A DNA stretch of 40,867 bases from Lutibacter sp. (GTDB lineage: Bacteria; Bacteroidota; Bacteroidia; Flavobacteriales; Flavobacteriaceae): the NCBI GenBank assembly GCA_030694935.1, contig JAUYUA010000032.1:1-40867 (forward strand). The letters are read 5' to 3'. Under the pieces are notes generated by a model. That model ran no database searches, was not told where the DNA came from, and saw nothing but the letters and a program-made list of their open reading frames with translations. Made by a program: the position numbers and the translations under genes. Within the stretch, counting starts at the first letter, position 1; the number at the start of each line of letters is the position of its first letter. Positions 32,540-40,867 of the stretch are shown piece by piece.

Positions 32540-32560
32540 AACCGCCCTGATTGGGCGGTT
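32540..32560 (-). terminator. Intrinsic terminator of the TonB-dependent receptor gene
   Basis: Arms AACCGCCC (32540-32547) and GGGCGGTT (32553-32560) with a 5-base loop, followed by a T-run on the minus strand, 22 bases after the stop at 32582. Confidence 0.92.
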
Positions 32561-32581
32561 CAAAGATATTAAATTTAAAGT

Positions 32582-35500
32582 TTAGAATGAATAACGCAAT
32601 CCAAACTGCATTTGCCATCTGGACAGTAAACTGGCATCATATACAAATGATTTAGTTAAGTTTTGGTCAAATGAATAAGTTGGCGTTCCAGTACCATCTA
32701 CACTTACGCCAATTGGTTGCACAACCTGTGGTTGTTGTACTAACCCCCAATTTGAATACAATAAATTTCCAACATTTAAAATATCAACACTGAATTGAAT
32801 GGCATTGGTTTTTGAAACTTTCAATTCCTGAATAAATTTCATATCCCATTTTCCTCTCCAAGGAGCCAAAACGCCATAACGTTCCGCATATTGTCCTCTA
32901 TTGTCACTTAAATAATCATCTTGTTCAATAAAACGTTCTAAAGCTGTTTTTTGGGTAGTTTGCTGACCTGCATTACCTGAAAATTGCATTTGGTTTACTT
33001 CCGCTGAAGTAGGAATGTAAATTAAATCATTTAATGAAGAGCCATCATTATTAATATCTCCTGCATAAGTATAATTAAATCTGCCGCCTTGTGCATATTC
33101 AAAAAATGCAGAAAGTGTAGTTCCCCATTGATCGTTTGATCCATATTGCCAAGTTTTGGAAGCCACACCAATAAAACGGTGAGTGTCACCATATTTAGAA
33201 TAGGCCAATGTAGCATCATTTGCATTCCCTAAGGTTGGATTGAAGGCAAAAGCATCTCCTGTAATTTCAGCTTCAATTGAATTCACGTCTTTGGAGTTTA
33301 AATAGTTATAAGCTCCCATTACATATAAGCCATTTTCAAAAGATTTTTGCGCTTTAAAACTTGCATTAAAGGTTCTTCCTTTATCAGAATTTGTAAAAAC
33401 ATAAGCGCTGGTAGGGTCACCCCAAGGCAACAAAGTTTTATCGGAAATTGTATAGATGGATCTATTGTCAACACCTTGTAACGTGCCTGAAGGAGTTTTT
33501 AACCCCCAATTCTGAACATGGGCACCATTCAAATCTTTCGTATAAGATATATCTGTTGTTAGAACAACCCCATTTTCCAATTGGTAGTCTAAACCTAAAC
33601 TATTTCTCCATACTTGAGGAAATTTAAAGTCTGGGTCAACCACTTGATAAAAATAAAAATTCGGATTTGCTATTTGGTTTCCTAACCACACAAAAGGAAA
33701 ACGGCCTGCAAATAATCCAGATCCTCCTCTAAATTGCACTGTTTTATCACCTTTCACATCCCAGTTAAACCCTACTCTCGGCGAAATCAGGAATTGGTTA
33801 TTTGGCATTTTTGTTGAGTCAAAGAAAGCCGCTTCACCCGTATCTGGGTCGGTATATTCAAGAAAAGGGAAATAGGCACTTCCGTTATCAATAACATCTT
33901 GCGCTTTTTTACTTGAATCAAAAAACAATGGTTTGTCGAATCTAACGCCATAAGACACTTTAAAATTGGCATTTAAATTCCACTCATCTTGCACATAAAA
34001 AGCCATTTGGCCAACATTGGTTTCAGCCAAAGCCCAAGAGTTATTTGTGTTTTTTGCTTCAAAAACATTTTGGGCGTTTGCCATTGCGTCTGCCAATAAA
34101 CCATTTGAAATTGCTGTATTAAAGGCATTCATATTGGCGAAATCTCCAAAAAATGTCCCAACATACCCTCTTCCATCAGCATAATCATAAGCTCCTAAAT
34201 TAAATGAATTGTCAAATTGAAATTTTTCAAATGAAAAACCAATGGTATAATTATGGTCTCCTTTACTGATATTTAGGTTATTGGTAAGTTGAAAAACTTT
34301 TTGGTCTAATGTATTGTGAACTGAAAAAGGTTCATGGCCGGCAACGATATAATTTCCTCCACTTCCGTCTTGTATTCTGAATGAAGGCATTGGAGCAGAC
34401 ATTGAATTTCTGAAATCGTCGAAATGGGTATAGCCGATTTGTAATTTATTGGTTACATTATCTGCCAATGAGGAGTTTAGCTCAAATAAAATCGATTTTA
34501 ACTTATTATTTATTTCATATCCTGAATTTTGGAATTGCAAAATTTGGGAACTCGGCCCTCTAAACCCTAATGCTGTTGGATGTGCAGGCAACTCTCTTGA
34601 TGCATCCAAAAAGTTATAAATAACCGCCAAACGGTTATTTTCATTGATATTCCAATCTAATTTTAAAATACCTTTTGTGCTGTTGCTTTCATGCGTAAAT
34701 CCTTCATAAGCGCCAGGATCGTATCCTATACTGCGCAATTTAGTTTGCACATTCATTAAATCAGATTCCAAAACTCTTGATTCATTGATAGCGCCTGTGC
34801 CCCTATTTGGCAACCAAGTTTGACCTAAATCGGTTCTTTCATCTTTTTCAAAATTGGCAAAAACAAATAATTTGTCTTTAATAATAGGTGCTCCAAAACT
34901 GAATCCATATTGTGTTTGTTCTAATTTTGGAACAAATATATCCTCACCTTTTATTTTACTGCCTGTTAAATCCTGATTTCTGAAAAATCCATAAACAGTT
35001 CCAGACACTTTATTTGTGCCACTTTTGGTTACGGCATTAATGGAAGCTCCGGTAAAGCCAGACAGAGTTACATCATAAGGTGCTGTTGCTACTGAAATTT
35101 GTTCAATGGCATCCAATGAAACCGGCTGTGCACCAGTTTGTCCTCCTGGTGTAGCCGCATCCAATCCAAACGGATTGTTAAAAATAGAACCATCTAGGGT
35201 GAAGTTGTTGAATTGATCATTTCTGCCGCCAAATGAACCACCTGAAGCAGAAGGGTCTAAACGCGTAAAATCTGAAGACGATCTTGAAATGGTAGGCAAT
35301 TTTGTCAATTCCCTAGCACCAACACTTGTTTCGGCACCAGTTCTGCTATTATTAAAAATAGCACTTTTTCCACCAGTAATTACAACTTCTCCCAATTGCT
35401 CACTTTCACTTTCCATTTTTATATCTAAGTCAAATGCAGTACCTAAAGTTAAATACACATCCGTATATTCAACTGTTTTATAACCAATGTAACTAATAGT

Positions 35501-35737
35501 AATTGTGTAAGGCCCTCCAATACGCAAGTTTTGCAGTGAATACCTTCCGCTTTCCATTGTAATGGTACCGGAAACTGTGCCGGTTGGCAGGTGTTTTGCA
35601 ACCACGTTTGCGCCAAATAAACCTATTGAGGCTTCGTCACTCACAACTCCCTGAATTTTTGAGGTTGTAACTTGTGAAAAGACACTAACAACAGAAAATA
35701 CTGCAATTAGCATAGAAAAAAATAATTGTTTTTTCAT
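32582..35737 (-). CDS. TonB-dependent receptor, Oar-like
   Basis: The 1051-residue outer-membrane protein starts with a signal peptide ending near SVFSQVT. Residues about 25-110 are a CarbopepD_reg domain (IQGVVSDEASIGLFGANV, ISYIGYKTVEY), the plug covers about 115-240 (EVVITGGKSA, PTISRSSSDFTRLDPSASGG), and a large beta barrel follows to the terminal LRYSF, whose last aromatic residue is the barrel-insertion signal. The SSSDFTRLDP plug segment is typical of Oar/OmpA-related receptors, which in Myxococcus act in adhesion and protein export rather than a known nutrient uptake. No SusD partner is adjacent. It is monocistronic. Confidence 0.92.
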   Translation of the reverse strand: MKKQLFFSMLIAVFSVVSVFSQVTTSKIQGVVSDEASIGLFGANVVAKHLPTGTVSGTITMESGRYSLQNLRIGGPYTITISYIGYKTVEYTDVYLTLGTAFDLDIKMESESEQLGEVVITGGKSAIFNNSRTGAETSVGARELTKLPTISRSSSDFTRLDPSASGGSFGGRNDQFNNFTLDGSIFNNPFGLDAATPGGQTGAQPVSLDAIEQISVATAPYDVTLSGFTGASINAVTKSGTNKVSGTVYGFFRNQDLTGSKIKGEDIFVPKLEQTQYGFSFGAPIIKDKLFVFANFEKDERTDLGQTWLPNRGTGAINESRVLESDLMNVQTKLRSIGYDPGAYEGFTHESNSTKGILKLDWNINENNRLAVIYNFLDASRELPAHPTALGFRGPSSQILQFQNSGYEINNKLKSILFELNSSLADNVTNKLQIGYTHFDDFRNSMSAPMPSFRIQDGSGGNYIVAGHEPFSVHNTLDQKVFQLTNNLNISKGDHNYTIGFSFEKFQFDNSFNLGAYDYADGRGYVGTFFGDFANMNAFNTAISNGLLADAMANAQNVFEAKNTNNSWALAETNVGQMAFYVQDEWNLNANFKVSYGVRFDKPLFFDSSKKAQDVIDNGSAYFPFLEYTDPDTGEAAFFDSTKMPNNQFLISPRVGFNWDVKGDKTVQFRGGSGLFAGRFPFVWLGNQIANPNFYFYQVVDPDFKFPQVWRNSLGLDYQLENGVVLTTDISYTKDLNGAHVQNWGLKTPSGTLQGVDNRSIYTISDKTLLPWGDPTSAYVFTNSDKGRTFNASFKAQKSFENGLYVMGAYNYLNSKDVNSIEAEITGDAFAFNPTLGNANDATLAYSKYGDTHRFIGVASKTWQYGSNDQWGTTLSAFFEYAQGGRFNYTYAGDINNDGSSLNDLIYIPTSAEVNQMQFSGNAGQQTTQKTALERFIEQDDYLSDNRGQYAERYGVLAPWRGKWDMKFIQELKVSKTNAIQFSVDILNVGNLLYSNWGLVQQPQVVQPIGVSVDGTGTPTYSFDQNLTKSFVYDASLLSRWQMQFGLRYSF

Positions 35738-35772
35738 ATAATTAAATTTAAATTAATTTGTTTGAGTGGAAT

Positions 35773-35780
35773 CAAAAATA
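35773..35780 (-). promoter_or_regulatory. Candidate -7 box for the TonB-dependent receptor gene
   Basis: Minus-strand TATTTTTG matches TAnnTTTG, 35 bases upstream of the ATG at 35737. It lies just past the rplI terminator; no -33 element at normal spacing was found. Confidence 0.4.
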
Positions 35781-35788
35781 AAATAAAA

Positions 35789-35810
35789 AAGCCCACTAAA
35801 AAGTGGGCTT
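35789..35810 (-). terminator. Intrinsic terminator of the rpsF-rpsR-rplI operon
   Basis: Perfect 9-bp arms AAGCCCACT/AGTGGGCTT with a 4-base loop and a T-run on the minus strand, 29 bases after the rplI stop. Confidence 0.92.
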
Positions 35811-35839
35811 CAAAATTTTTATTAACTAAAAATTGTTAA

Positions 35840-36292
35840 TTACTTTGGTTCGGCAACTATTTCAATTGGCAATTCTACCACCACTGCTCTGTGCAATCTA
35901 ATTGTAGCATTGTATTTTCCAATTCTTTTAATAGTGCCACCGTCAACTTTAATGTATTTTTTCTCAATCACCTGACCTGCAGCGGCTAAAGCATCTGCAA
36001 CATCCTGGTTGTTCACTGATCCAAATAATTTAGTGTTATCGGCTGTTTTAGCAGTAATTTTAATATCCAATGCTTTAATTGCATTTGCAATTTCTGTAGC
36101 GTCTTTTATTAATTTTTCTTCTTTATAAGCACGTTGCTTTAAAGTTTCCGCCAACATTTTCTTTACTGAACTTGTTGCCAATACTGCAAATCCTTGAGGA
36201 ATCAAATAGTTACGTCCAAAACCATTTTTTACAGTAATAAGATCATCTTTAAACCCTAGGTTTTCAACGTCTTGCTTTAATATAATTTCCAT
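35840..36292 (-). CDS. rplI: 50S ribosomal protein bL9
   Basis: The 150-residue protein starts MEIILKQDVENLG and contains GFGRNYLIPQGFAVLAT, the conserved N-domain rRNA-binding motif. A long connecting helix leads to the C-domain (TKLFGSVNNQDVADAL). It is last in a three-gene ribosomal operon and is followed by a strong terminator. Confidence 0.98.
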   Translation of the reverse strand: MEIILKQDVENLGFKDDLITVKNGFGRNYLIPQGFAVLATSSVKKMLAETLKQRAYKEEKLIKDATEIANAIKALDIKITAKTADNTKLFGSVNNQDVADALAAAGQVIEKKYIKVDGGTIKRIGKYNATIRLHRAVVVELPIEIVAEPK

Positions 36293-36307
36293 AATTCCTT
36301 GCTGTTT

Positions 36308-36601
36308 TTATTTTAACATATCTGCAACGTATGGCAATAAAGCTAAGTGACGCGCTCTTTTAATGGCGACAGACACTTTACGTTGAAATTTTAATGAAGT
36401 TCCCGTTAAACGACGAGGTAAAATTTTACCTTGCTCGTTTACTAAGTATAATAAGAAATCGGCATCTTTATAATCGATATATTTGATACCATTCTTTTTA
36501 AAACGACAGTATTTTTTTACTTGTTTTGTTTCAATATCTAACGGAGTCAGGTAACGAACATCACCTTGTTTTCCTCCTTTTGCTTGTTGTTCTATAGACA
36601 T
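36308..36601 (-). CDS. rpsR: 30S ribosomal protein bS18
   Basis: The 97-residue protein contains [20 protein letters not shown] and [20 protein letters not shown], standard for bS18. It lies between rpsF (5-base gap) and rplI (15-base gap). bS18 pairs with bS6 on the platform of the small subunit. Confidence 0.98.
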   Translation of the reverse strand: MSIEQQAKGGKQGDVRYLTPLDIETKQVKKYCRFKKNGIKYIDYKDADFLLYLVNEQGKILPRRLTGTSLKFQRKVSVAIKRARHLALLPYVADMLK

Positions 36602-36606
36602 AACGC

Positions 36607-36954
36607 TTATTTTTTAGATGCTTTACTTCCGTCTCTTAATCTTCTTTTTTCAGCCCAGGCAACAGCATGTTTATCTAACGCAACGGTTAAATAACGCATA
36701 ATACTGTCATCTCTTCTAAATTCAAGTTCAAAAGGAGCAACGTATTCTCCAGCAACTTTGTATTCGAATAAGTGATAAAATCCACTTTTTTTGTTTTGGA
36801 TGGTGTACGCTAATTTTTTTAAGCCCCAGTCCTCTTTTGATATCATTTCGGCACCTTTAGAAACAAGATAGTCCTCAAACTTCTTTACTGTTTCCTTTAC
36901 CTGAACATCAGATAAAACGGGATTCAAAATGAAAACAGTTTCGTAATGATTCAT
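36607..36954 (-). CDS. rpsF: 30S ribosomal protein bS6
   Basis: The 115-residue protein begins [16 protein letters not shown] and shows the bS6 ferredoxin-like fold motifs [20 protein letters not shown] and [17 protein letters not shown]. It heads the rpsF-rpsR-rplI operon and is preceded by the best promoter match in the window (36988-37018). Confidence 0.98.
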   Translation of the reverse strand: MNHYETVFILNPVLSDVQVKETVKKFEDYLVSKGAEMISKEDWGLKKLAYTIQNKKSGFYHLFEYKVAGEYVAPFELEFRRDDSIMRYLTVALDKHAVAWAEKRRLRDGSKASKK

Positions 36955-36987
36955 AATTAATAATTTAAGTTTTTACTTTTAAGGGTG

Positions 36988-37018
36988 CAAATATACTGTT
37001 ATTTCCTTAATTGGCAAA
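36988..37018 (-). promoter_or_regulatory. Housekeeping promoter of the rpsF operon
   Basis: On the minus strand TTTG (37018-37015) and TATATTTG (36995-36988) match both elements of the Bacteroidetes promoter (TTTG, TAnnTTTG) with a 19-base spacer. The rpsF ATG follows 33 bases after the -7 box. Confidence 0.85.
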
Positions 37019-37039
37019 TGTAAATTTAATAAAATAGCT

Positions 37040-39523
37040 TTAATAATTATCTACATCTATATTGAATTTGACAGAACGAAATTCATTGATGGACTGAAAC
37101 GCATTTTTTACCCTTTGAATTTGATTTTTACTCACCGTTAACGACTGTTTTTGGGGAATTTTCACAATGATTGTTCTGATATAATAATTTCTGATTTTGG
37201 AAATTCCCGGTGTTGACGGACCCAAAATATCGTCTTTGAAAATGGAGATTAACGATTTTCCCAACCAAATGGCGGCTTCCTCTACCCTATTAAAATCCTT
37301 GTGGCGCAAGGTGATTTTAATAATTCGGTAAAAAGGCGGATAATGGTATTGCCAGCGTTCATTCAATTGTTCTTTATACATTTCATCAAAATTGTTGGTA
37401 GAAACCTGCTGTAATATTTGATGGTGCGGATTGAAGGTTTGTATGGCGACTTTGCCTCTTTTGCTTGTGCGCCCTGCCCTGCCGGAAACTTGCACCATTA
37501 ACTGATAACTTCTTTCATGTGCTCTAAAATCGGGAAAATTCAACATATTATCGGCATTCATAATGCCAACCAACGACACATTTGCAAAATCCAATCCTTT
37601 TGAAAGCATTTGTGTTCCAACCAAAATATCTATTTCCTGCGCTTGAAATTGCCCTATAATTTTTTGATAGCCGAATTTGCCGCGCGTGGTGTCTAAATCC
37701 ATTCTTCCCACTTTGGCGTTTGGAAAAAGTTCCAGCAACTCAATTTCAATCTGCTCGGTTCCAAAACCTTTGGTATTCAATTTTTTGCTGCCGCAAGCAC
37801 CGCAATTATGTTGCATTGCCTGATGATGTCCGCAATAATGGCACCGTAATTCTTTTCTGTAATTATGATAGGTCAAGCTTACGTCGCAATTAGGACACTG
37901 AGGCGAAACACCGCAGGTTTCGCATTCCACAACCGGAGCAAAACCCCTGCGATTTTGAAATAGAATAACTTGTTCCTTATGATCCAGCGCTTCAGTAATC
38001 ATTTCAAGCAACCGGTCGGAAAAGTGGCCGGTCATGCGTTTTTTCCGATGTTTTTCTTTTACGTCCACCAATTCAATTTCAGGCAATAAAACATTGCCAA
38101 ATCTTTGATTCAATTCAACCAATCCGTATTTGCCTTGTTGCGCATTATAAAAGGTTTCTATGCTTGGTGTTGCAGAACCTAGTATTACTTTGGCATGGTG
38201 TTGATTCGCCAAAACGATGGCGGAATCCCGCGCATGGTATCTTGGCGCCGGATCATATTGTTTAAAAGAAGGCTCATGTTCTTCATCAACGATAATTAAT
38301 CCTAAATTGGAAAAAGGCAAAAACATGGAAGAACGGGCGCCTAAAATTAATTGTGCTTTTGGTTTGTTTTCCAACACATTGTTCCAGACTTCTACCCTTT
38401 CATTCATCGAATATTTTGAATGAAAAACCGACAAATATTCACCGAAATAAAGTTGCAGTCTGTCTATTAATTGGGTCGTAAGCGCAATTTCCGGAAGCAA
38501 ATAAAGCACTTGTTTTCCATCTTCAATGAGTTGTTTAATTAATTTAACATAAATCTCTGTTTTACCGCTGCTTGTGATTCCTTTTAAAAGTACAGTTTGT
38601 TTTGTTTTGAAATGCGCTTCAATGGCTAAAAATGCTTCTTCCTGATGTGTAGTCAGTTCTTTTATCTTACCCGATTTTCCTTCGAAATTAATTCGGTCTT
38701 GTTGTATAAAATAGACTTCAAAAACACCTTTATCTACCATCGATTTTAACACTCCTGAAGAGCCGTTTGAATCTTCCTGAAGCAGGCTTTGTTTTATTGG
38801 TTTTTTTGTGGCCTGTAATTGAAAATAGGTTAAAATGAGTTCACGCTGCTTTTTTGCCCTGCTTAAAGTATCGAGCAATTCGGCGAGTTTTTTATCTGAA
38901 TTCCAAGTTTCTGTTAACCGAATGTATTTTTCTAATTTAGGTTTGTATTGCTCGTAAATTTGCTCTTTAACTATAATTACATTTTTATCTAATAAAGACT
39001 TAATAATTGGAAATACCTTTTTTTTCCCAAGAATGTCAATTATTTGCTGAATAGAAAGTTGAGCCTGATGCTGCAGCGCTTCAAAAACTAAAAATTCTTC
39101 GCTTGAAAGTGCATCTTCTTGTACAAAATCCTTGACTAGTTGAACTTCTGTTTCGCTTTCCAACATAAAAGCCGAAGGCAATGCTGCCCTGTAAACTTCG
39201 CCCAAAGAGCACATATAATAACTGGAAATCCATTCCCAATGGGTAATTTGTATGTTGTTTACGACAGGAATTTCATCTAAAATTTGATATATATCCTTTG
39301 CATCATAACCAATTGGCGGCGTTTGGTGAATTTTATAAACCAAAGCAGTATATATTTTTGATTTCCCAAATTCAACAGCAACACGCATCCCTTTTTTCAA
39401 GAATGTAGCTTCAGCCTCCGTTATTTTATAGGTAAATAACTTTTGTAAAGGAATGGGTAAAATAACATCAATAAAATTGCTCAACGCTGTTGGTTTTAAA
39501 AAAGTAAAATTATTTAAAATCAT
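37040..39523 (-). CDS. priA: Primosomal replication-restart helicase PriA
   Basis: The frame codes for 827 residues. The N-terminal DNA-binding domain contains FIDVILPIPLQKLFTY. The helicase core has the Walker A motif GITSSGKTE (Lys321), the DEEH box at 413-416 and LGSATPS. Eight cysteines between 534 and 577 (CETC, CPNC, CHYC, CGAC) form the two zinc sites of PriA. PriA reloads the replisome at stalled forks. Most relatives begin just before FIDV, so a TTG at 39484 (MSNFIDV) may be the true start; the ATG frame is reported because no signal settles it. Confidence 0.97.
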   Translation of the reverse strand: MILNNFTFLKPTALSNFIDVILPIPLQKLFTYKITEAEATFLKKGMRVAVEFGKSKIYTALVYKIHQTPPIGYDAKDIYQILDEIPVVNNIQITHWEWISSYYMCSLGEVYRAALPSAFMLESETEVQLVKDFVQEDALSSEEFLVFEALQHQAQLSIQQIIDILGKKKVFPIIKSLLDKNVIIVKEQIYEQYKPKLEKYIRLTETWNSDKKLAELLDTLSRAKKQRELILTYFQLQATKKPIKQSLLQEDSNGSSGVLKSMVDKGVFEVYFIQQDRINFEGKSGKIKELTTHQEEAFLAIEAHFKTKQTVLLKGITSSGKTEIYVKLIKQLIEDGKQVLYLLPEIALTTQLIDRLQLYFGEYLSVFHSKYSMNERVEVWNNVLENKPKAQLILGARSSMFLPFSNLGLIIVDEEHEPSFKQYDPAPRYHARDSAIVLANQHHAKVILGSATPSIETFYNAQQGKYGLVELNQRFGNVLLPEIELVDVKEKHRKKRMTGHFSDRLLEMITEALDHKEQVILFQNRRGFAPVVECETCGVSPQCPNCDVSLTYHNYRKELRCHYCGHHQAMQHNCGACGSKKLNTKGFGTEQIEIELLELFPNAKVGRMDLDTTRGKFGYQKIIGQFQAQEIDILVGTQMLSKGLDFANVSLVGIMNADNMLNFPDFRAHERSYQLMVQVSGRAGRTSKRGKVAIQTFNPHHQILQQVSTNNFDEMYKEQLNERWQYHYPPFYRIIKITLRHKDFNRVEEAAIWLGKSLISIFKDDILGPSTPGISKIRNYYIRTIIVKIPQKQSLTVSKNQIQRVKNAFQSINEFRSVKFNIDVDNY

Positions 39524-39617
39524 TTTAATAATCGGCGTTTGTGAATAATTTAATTTTTTCAGAACAGGAACAATCTAAAAAGCATTATTTGTTACATTAA
39601 ATGTTTTTTTAAGTTGT

Positions 39618-39625
39618 TATTTTTG
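39618..39625 (+). promoter_or_regulatory. Possible -7 box upstream of a terminated leader
   Basis: TATTTTTG matches TAnnTTTG. TTTG at 39588-39591 could be the -33 element, but the 26-base spacer is long. A transcript from here would run into the hairpin at 39694-39726. Confidence 0.3.
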
Positions 39626-39693
39626 CCACGAAATTGAAAAAATCCTGAAAATATTGGTAACGAATAATTTCAATTTTTTGATTTTAAATAGGT

Positions 39694-39726
39694 AATATGT
39701 CCAATTTTATTGGGCATATTTTTTTT
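39694..39726 (+). terminator. Hairpin plus T-run in the priA / repeat-protein divergent gap
   Basis: Arms AATATGTCCAA (39694-39704) and TTGGGCATATT (39710-39720) pair over 11 bases with one G.U, followed by a run of T to 39726. No T-run follows on the minus strand, so it acts on plus-strand transcription although no plus-strand gene ends nearby. Confidence 0.7.
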
Positions 39727-39741
39727 GGCACGTTGTTTGTA
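39725..39741 (+). promoter_or_regulatory. Sigma-54 (RpoN)-type promoter
   Basis: TTGGCACG-TTGT-TTGTA matches the sigma-54 consensus TTGGCACG-N4-TTGCA with one change (C to T in the -12 element). The GG and GT dinucleotides are exactly 10 bases apart, as required. A start near 39752 would leave a leader of about 48 bases before the ATG at 39800. Confidence 0.6.
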
Positions 39742-39799
39742 TTTGTGAAAAGGAATGCTGCTAACCGGCAAATTTAGTTTAACCTTTAAATATTTTATC

Positions 39800-40867
39800 A
39801 TGAAAACAAAATTATTACTTATTGCAACGTTTTTATTTGTTGGGTTTGGCGTGCAGGCTTCAGCTTTTAAAGCAGATAATTCTTCAAAAAATAATTATTA
39901 TGACGATTATGGTGATTCATTCACTTTTGTTGAAAGAGATGTAACATTTGCTATTTTTCAAAATGGTGAATTCGATTTTTACATCAACCAAAGAAACCAA
40001 AGAGGTGGTTTGGATGTTAATTATCAAGGCAATGGCGTTAACATTAGCTTTAACTCAGGTTATGATTATGGTCCTTATGTTCAATATGATGATTATGGCG
40101 CTATTATCCAAATTGAAAATATTCCTATTTATTATGACTATTATGGTCGCGTAAACAGGATTGGAAATACACATATTTCTTATGATTCTGGCAGATTGGT
40201 TCGCGTTGGCGGATTGCATGTGTACTATGACAGACAAGGTTATTATAGCCATTATTCAGGATACATTAACAATTACAACCGTGGCTATGTGTTTCACCCA
40301 TATCACAATTATTTTGCCAGACCGTTATTTGATTTTAGAATTGTAAGTTACAATCCTTACAGAAGTCATTATCATCCAACTCGTTACACCTATTATAATG
40401 ACCATTCAAGAAATACATATTACGACAAACATTATAAGAGAAATGGGCAAGACACCAGACGTGTAGCTGCCAAAAGTGTTCCTAACAGGTATAATGATAA
40501 TAGCAGATCTGAGCAAATGGATAGAAGAAATTCTAATGACAGACAAGGTCAGAATGATCGTAATTACGACACAGTAAATAACAACGACAGAAGGTCAAAT
40601 ACAGTTCAAAGACCTACTTCTAACGAAAGAACAAGTCAGGCCGGTAACAATACGGAACGCAGATCAAATACCGTTCAAAGACCAACGTCTAACGAAAGAA
40701 CAAGTCAGGCCGATAACAATACGGAACGTAGAGCTAATACAGTTCAAAGACCTACTTCTAACGAAAGAACAAGTCAGGCCGGTAACAATACGGAACGCAG
40801 ATCAAATACCGTTCAAAGACCAACGTCTAACGAAAGAACAAGTCAGGTCGGTAACAATACAGAACGC
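39800..40867 (+). CDS. Exported Tyr/Asn-rich protein with 23-residue tandem repeats (partial, 3' end missing)
   Basis: The frame opens at ATG 39800 and is still open at the window end after 356 codons. A signal peptide ends near GFGVQASA. Residues about 45-200 are tyrosine-rich beta-type sequence (DVTFAIFQNGEFDFYINQ, VNISFNSGYDYG, YVQYDDYGAIIQIENIPIY) of a kind I recognise from hypothetical proteins of many Flavobacteriaceae. From codon 264 the protein consists of 23-residue repeats containing SNTVQRPTSNERTSQ. No function is known; a surface or extracellular matrix role is a guess. A sigma-54-like promoter and a terminator lie upstream. Confidence 0.85.
   Translation, partial: MKTKLLLIATFLFVGFGVQASAFKADNSSKNNYYDDYGDSFTFVERDVTFAIFQNGEFDFYINQRNQRGGLDVNYQGNGVNISFNSGYDYGPYVQYDDYGAIIQIENIPIYYDYYGRVNRIGNTHISYDSGRLVRVGGLHVYYDRQGYYSHYSGYINNYNRGYVFHPYHNYFARPLFDFRIVSYNPYRSHYHPTRYTYYNDHSRNTYYDKHYKRNGQDTRRVAAKSVPNRYNDNSRSEQMDRRNSNDRQGQNDRNYDTVNNNDRRSNTVQRPTSNERTSQAGNNTERRSNTVQRPTSNERTSQADNNTERRANTVQRPTSNERTSQAGNNTERRSNTVQRPTSNERTSQVGNNTER
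40589..40864 (+). repeat. Four 69-bp tandem units in an AB-AB higher-order pattern
   Basis: Units begin at 40589, 40658, 40727 and 40796, each 69 bp and in frame. Units 1 and 3 share synonymous choices (ACA, CCT ACT) and units 2 and 4 share others (ACC, CCA ACG), so the 138-bp pair was itself duplicated. The array runs off the window. Confidence 0.95.

Noticed and set aside
32522-32563. N-terminal extension of the DUF6495-like protein
   Set aside because: It covers the intrinsic terminator of the TonB receptor gene; the inner ATG at 32521 gives a natural start.

Overview
The window looks like a chromosomal segment of a marine or environmental member of Bacteroidetes, class Flavobacteriia. 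It is AT-rich, its genes lack clear Shine-Dalgarno sites, several start regions carry the Bacteroidetes TAnnTTTG -7 box, and the gene content is typical: a PorX-type PglZ response regulator, a fused LpxC/FabZ, an Oar-like TonB-dependent receptor and a one-protein hybrid two-component system (HTCS). No rRNA, tRNA, CRISPR array, insertion sequence or prophage was seen.

Layout. 1-540 holds a 338-bp-period direct repeat made of short stem-loops. 541-7273 is a tight minus-strand run: MBOAT acyltransferase, SGNH partner, S33 peptidase lipoprotein, AmpG-like transporter, M19 dipeptidase and a lipoprotein cytochrome c. 7338-9255 holds three separate small exported proteins: a VOC fold and two NTF2-like folds. 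9404-13428 is a six-gene operon encoding only exported small-molecule-binding folds, in the order (5'->3') tandem ferredoxin-like, tandem ferredoxin-like, NTF2-like lipoprotein, cupin, NTF2-like lipoprotein, tandem ferredoxin-like. A perfect 14-bp inverted repeat closes it. Directly upstream is a 1377-residue HTCS (13587-17717). Between HTCS and operon lie a candidate -7 box and an 11-bp direct repeat with a 21-bp period, the spacing expected for an AraC-type DNA-binding domain. No SusC/SusD pair or glycoside hydrolase is present, so this HTCS appears to serve a non-glycan exported operon. This is the best candidate here for an undescribed system.

18097-32521 is housekeeping in a typical flavobacterial arrangement. 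A minus-strand block holds an HD phosphohydrolase, lpxD, lpxC/fabZ, lpxA, efp, a second lpxD-like gene and sucD, covering lipid A synthesis, translation and the TCA cycle. Divergent from it are porX (type IX secretion regulator), tsaE, an alanine dehydrogenase-like gene and a small membrane protein. Then come a TrmH-like methyltransferase, a sirtuin with class III features and a DUF6495-like protein. 32582-35737 is an Oar-like TonB-dependent receptor, 35840-36954 the rpsF-rpsR-rplI operon with a textbook promoter, and 37040-39523 priA. The right edge carries a partial tyrosine-rich exported protein with 69-bp tandem repeats, preceded by a hairpin terminator abutting a sigma-54-like promoter.

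Several starts were moved inward from the longest open frame on the basis of signal peptides, family start positions, -7 boxes or terminators that would otherwise lie inside the coding sequence. All functional names come from reading motifs and were not searched against a database.
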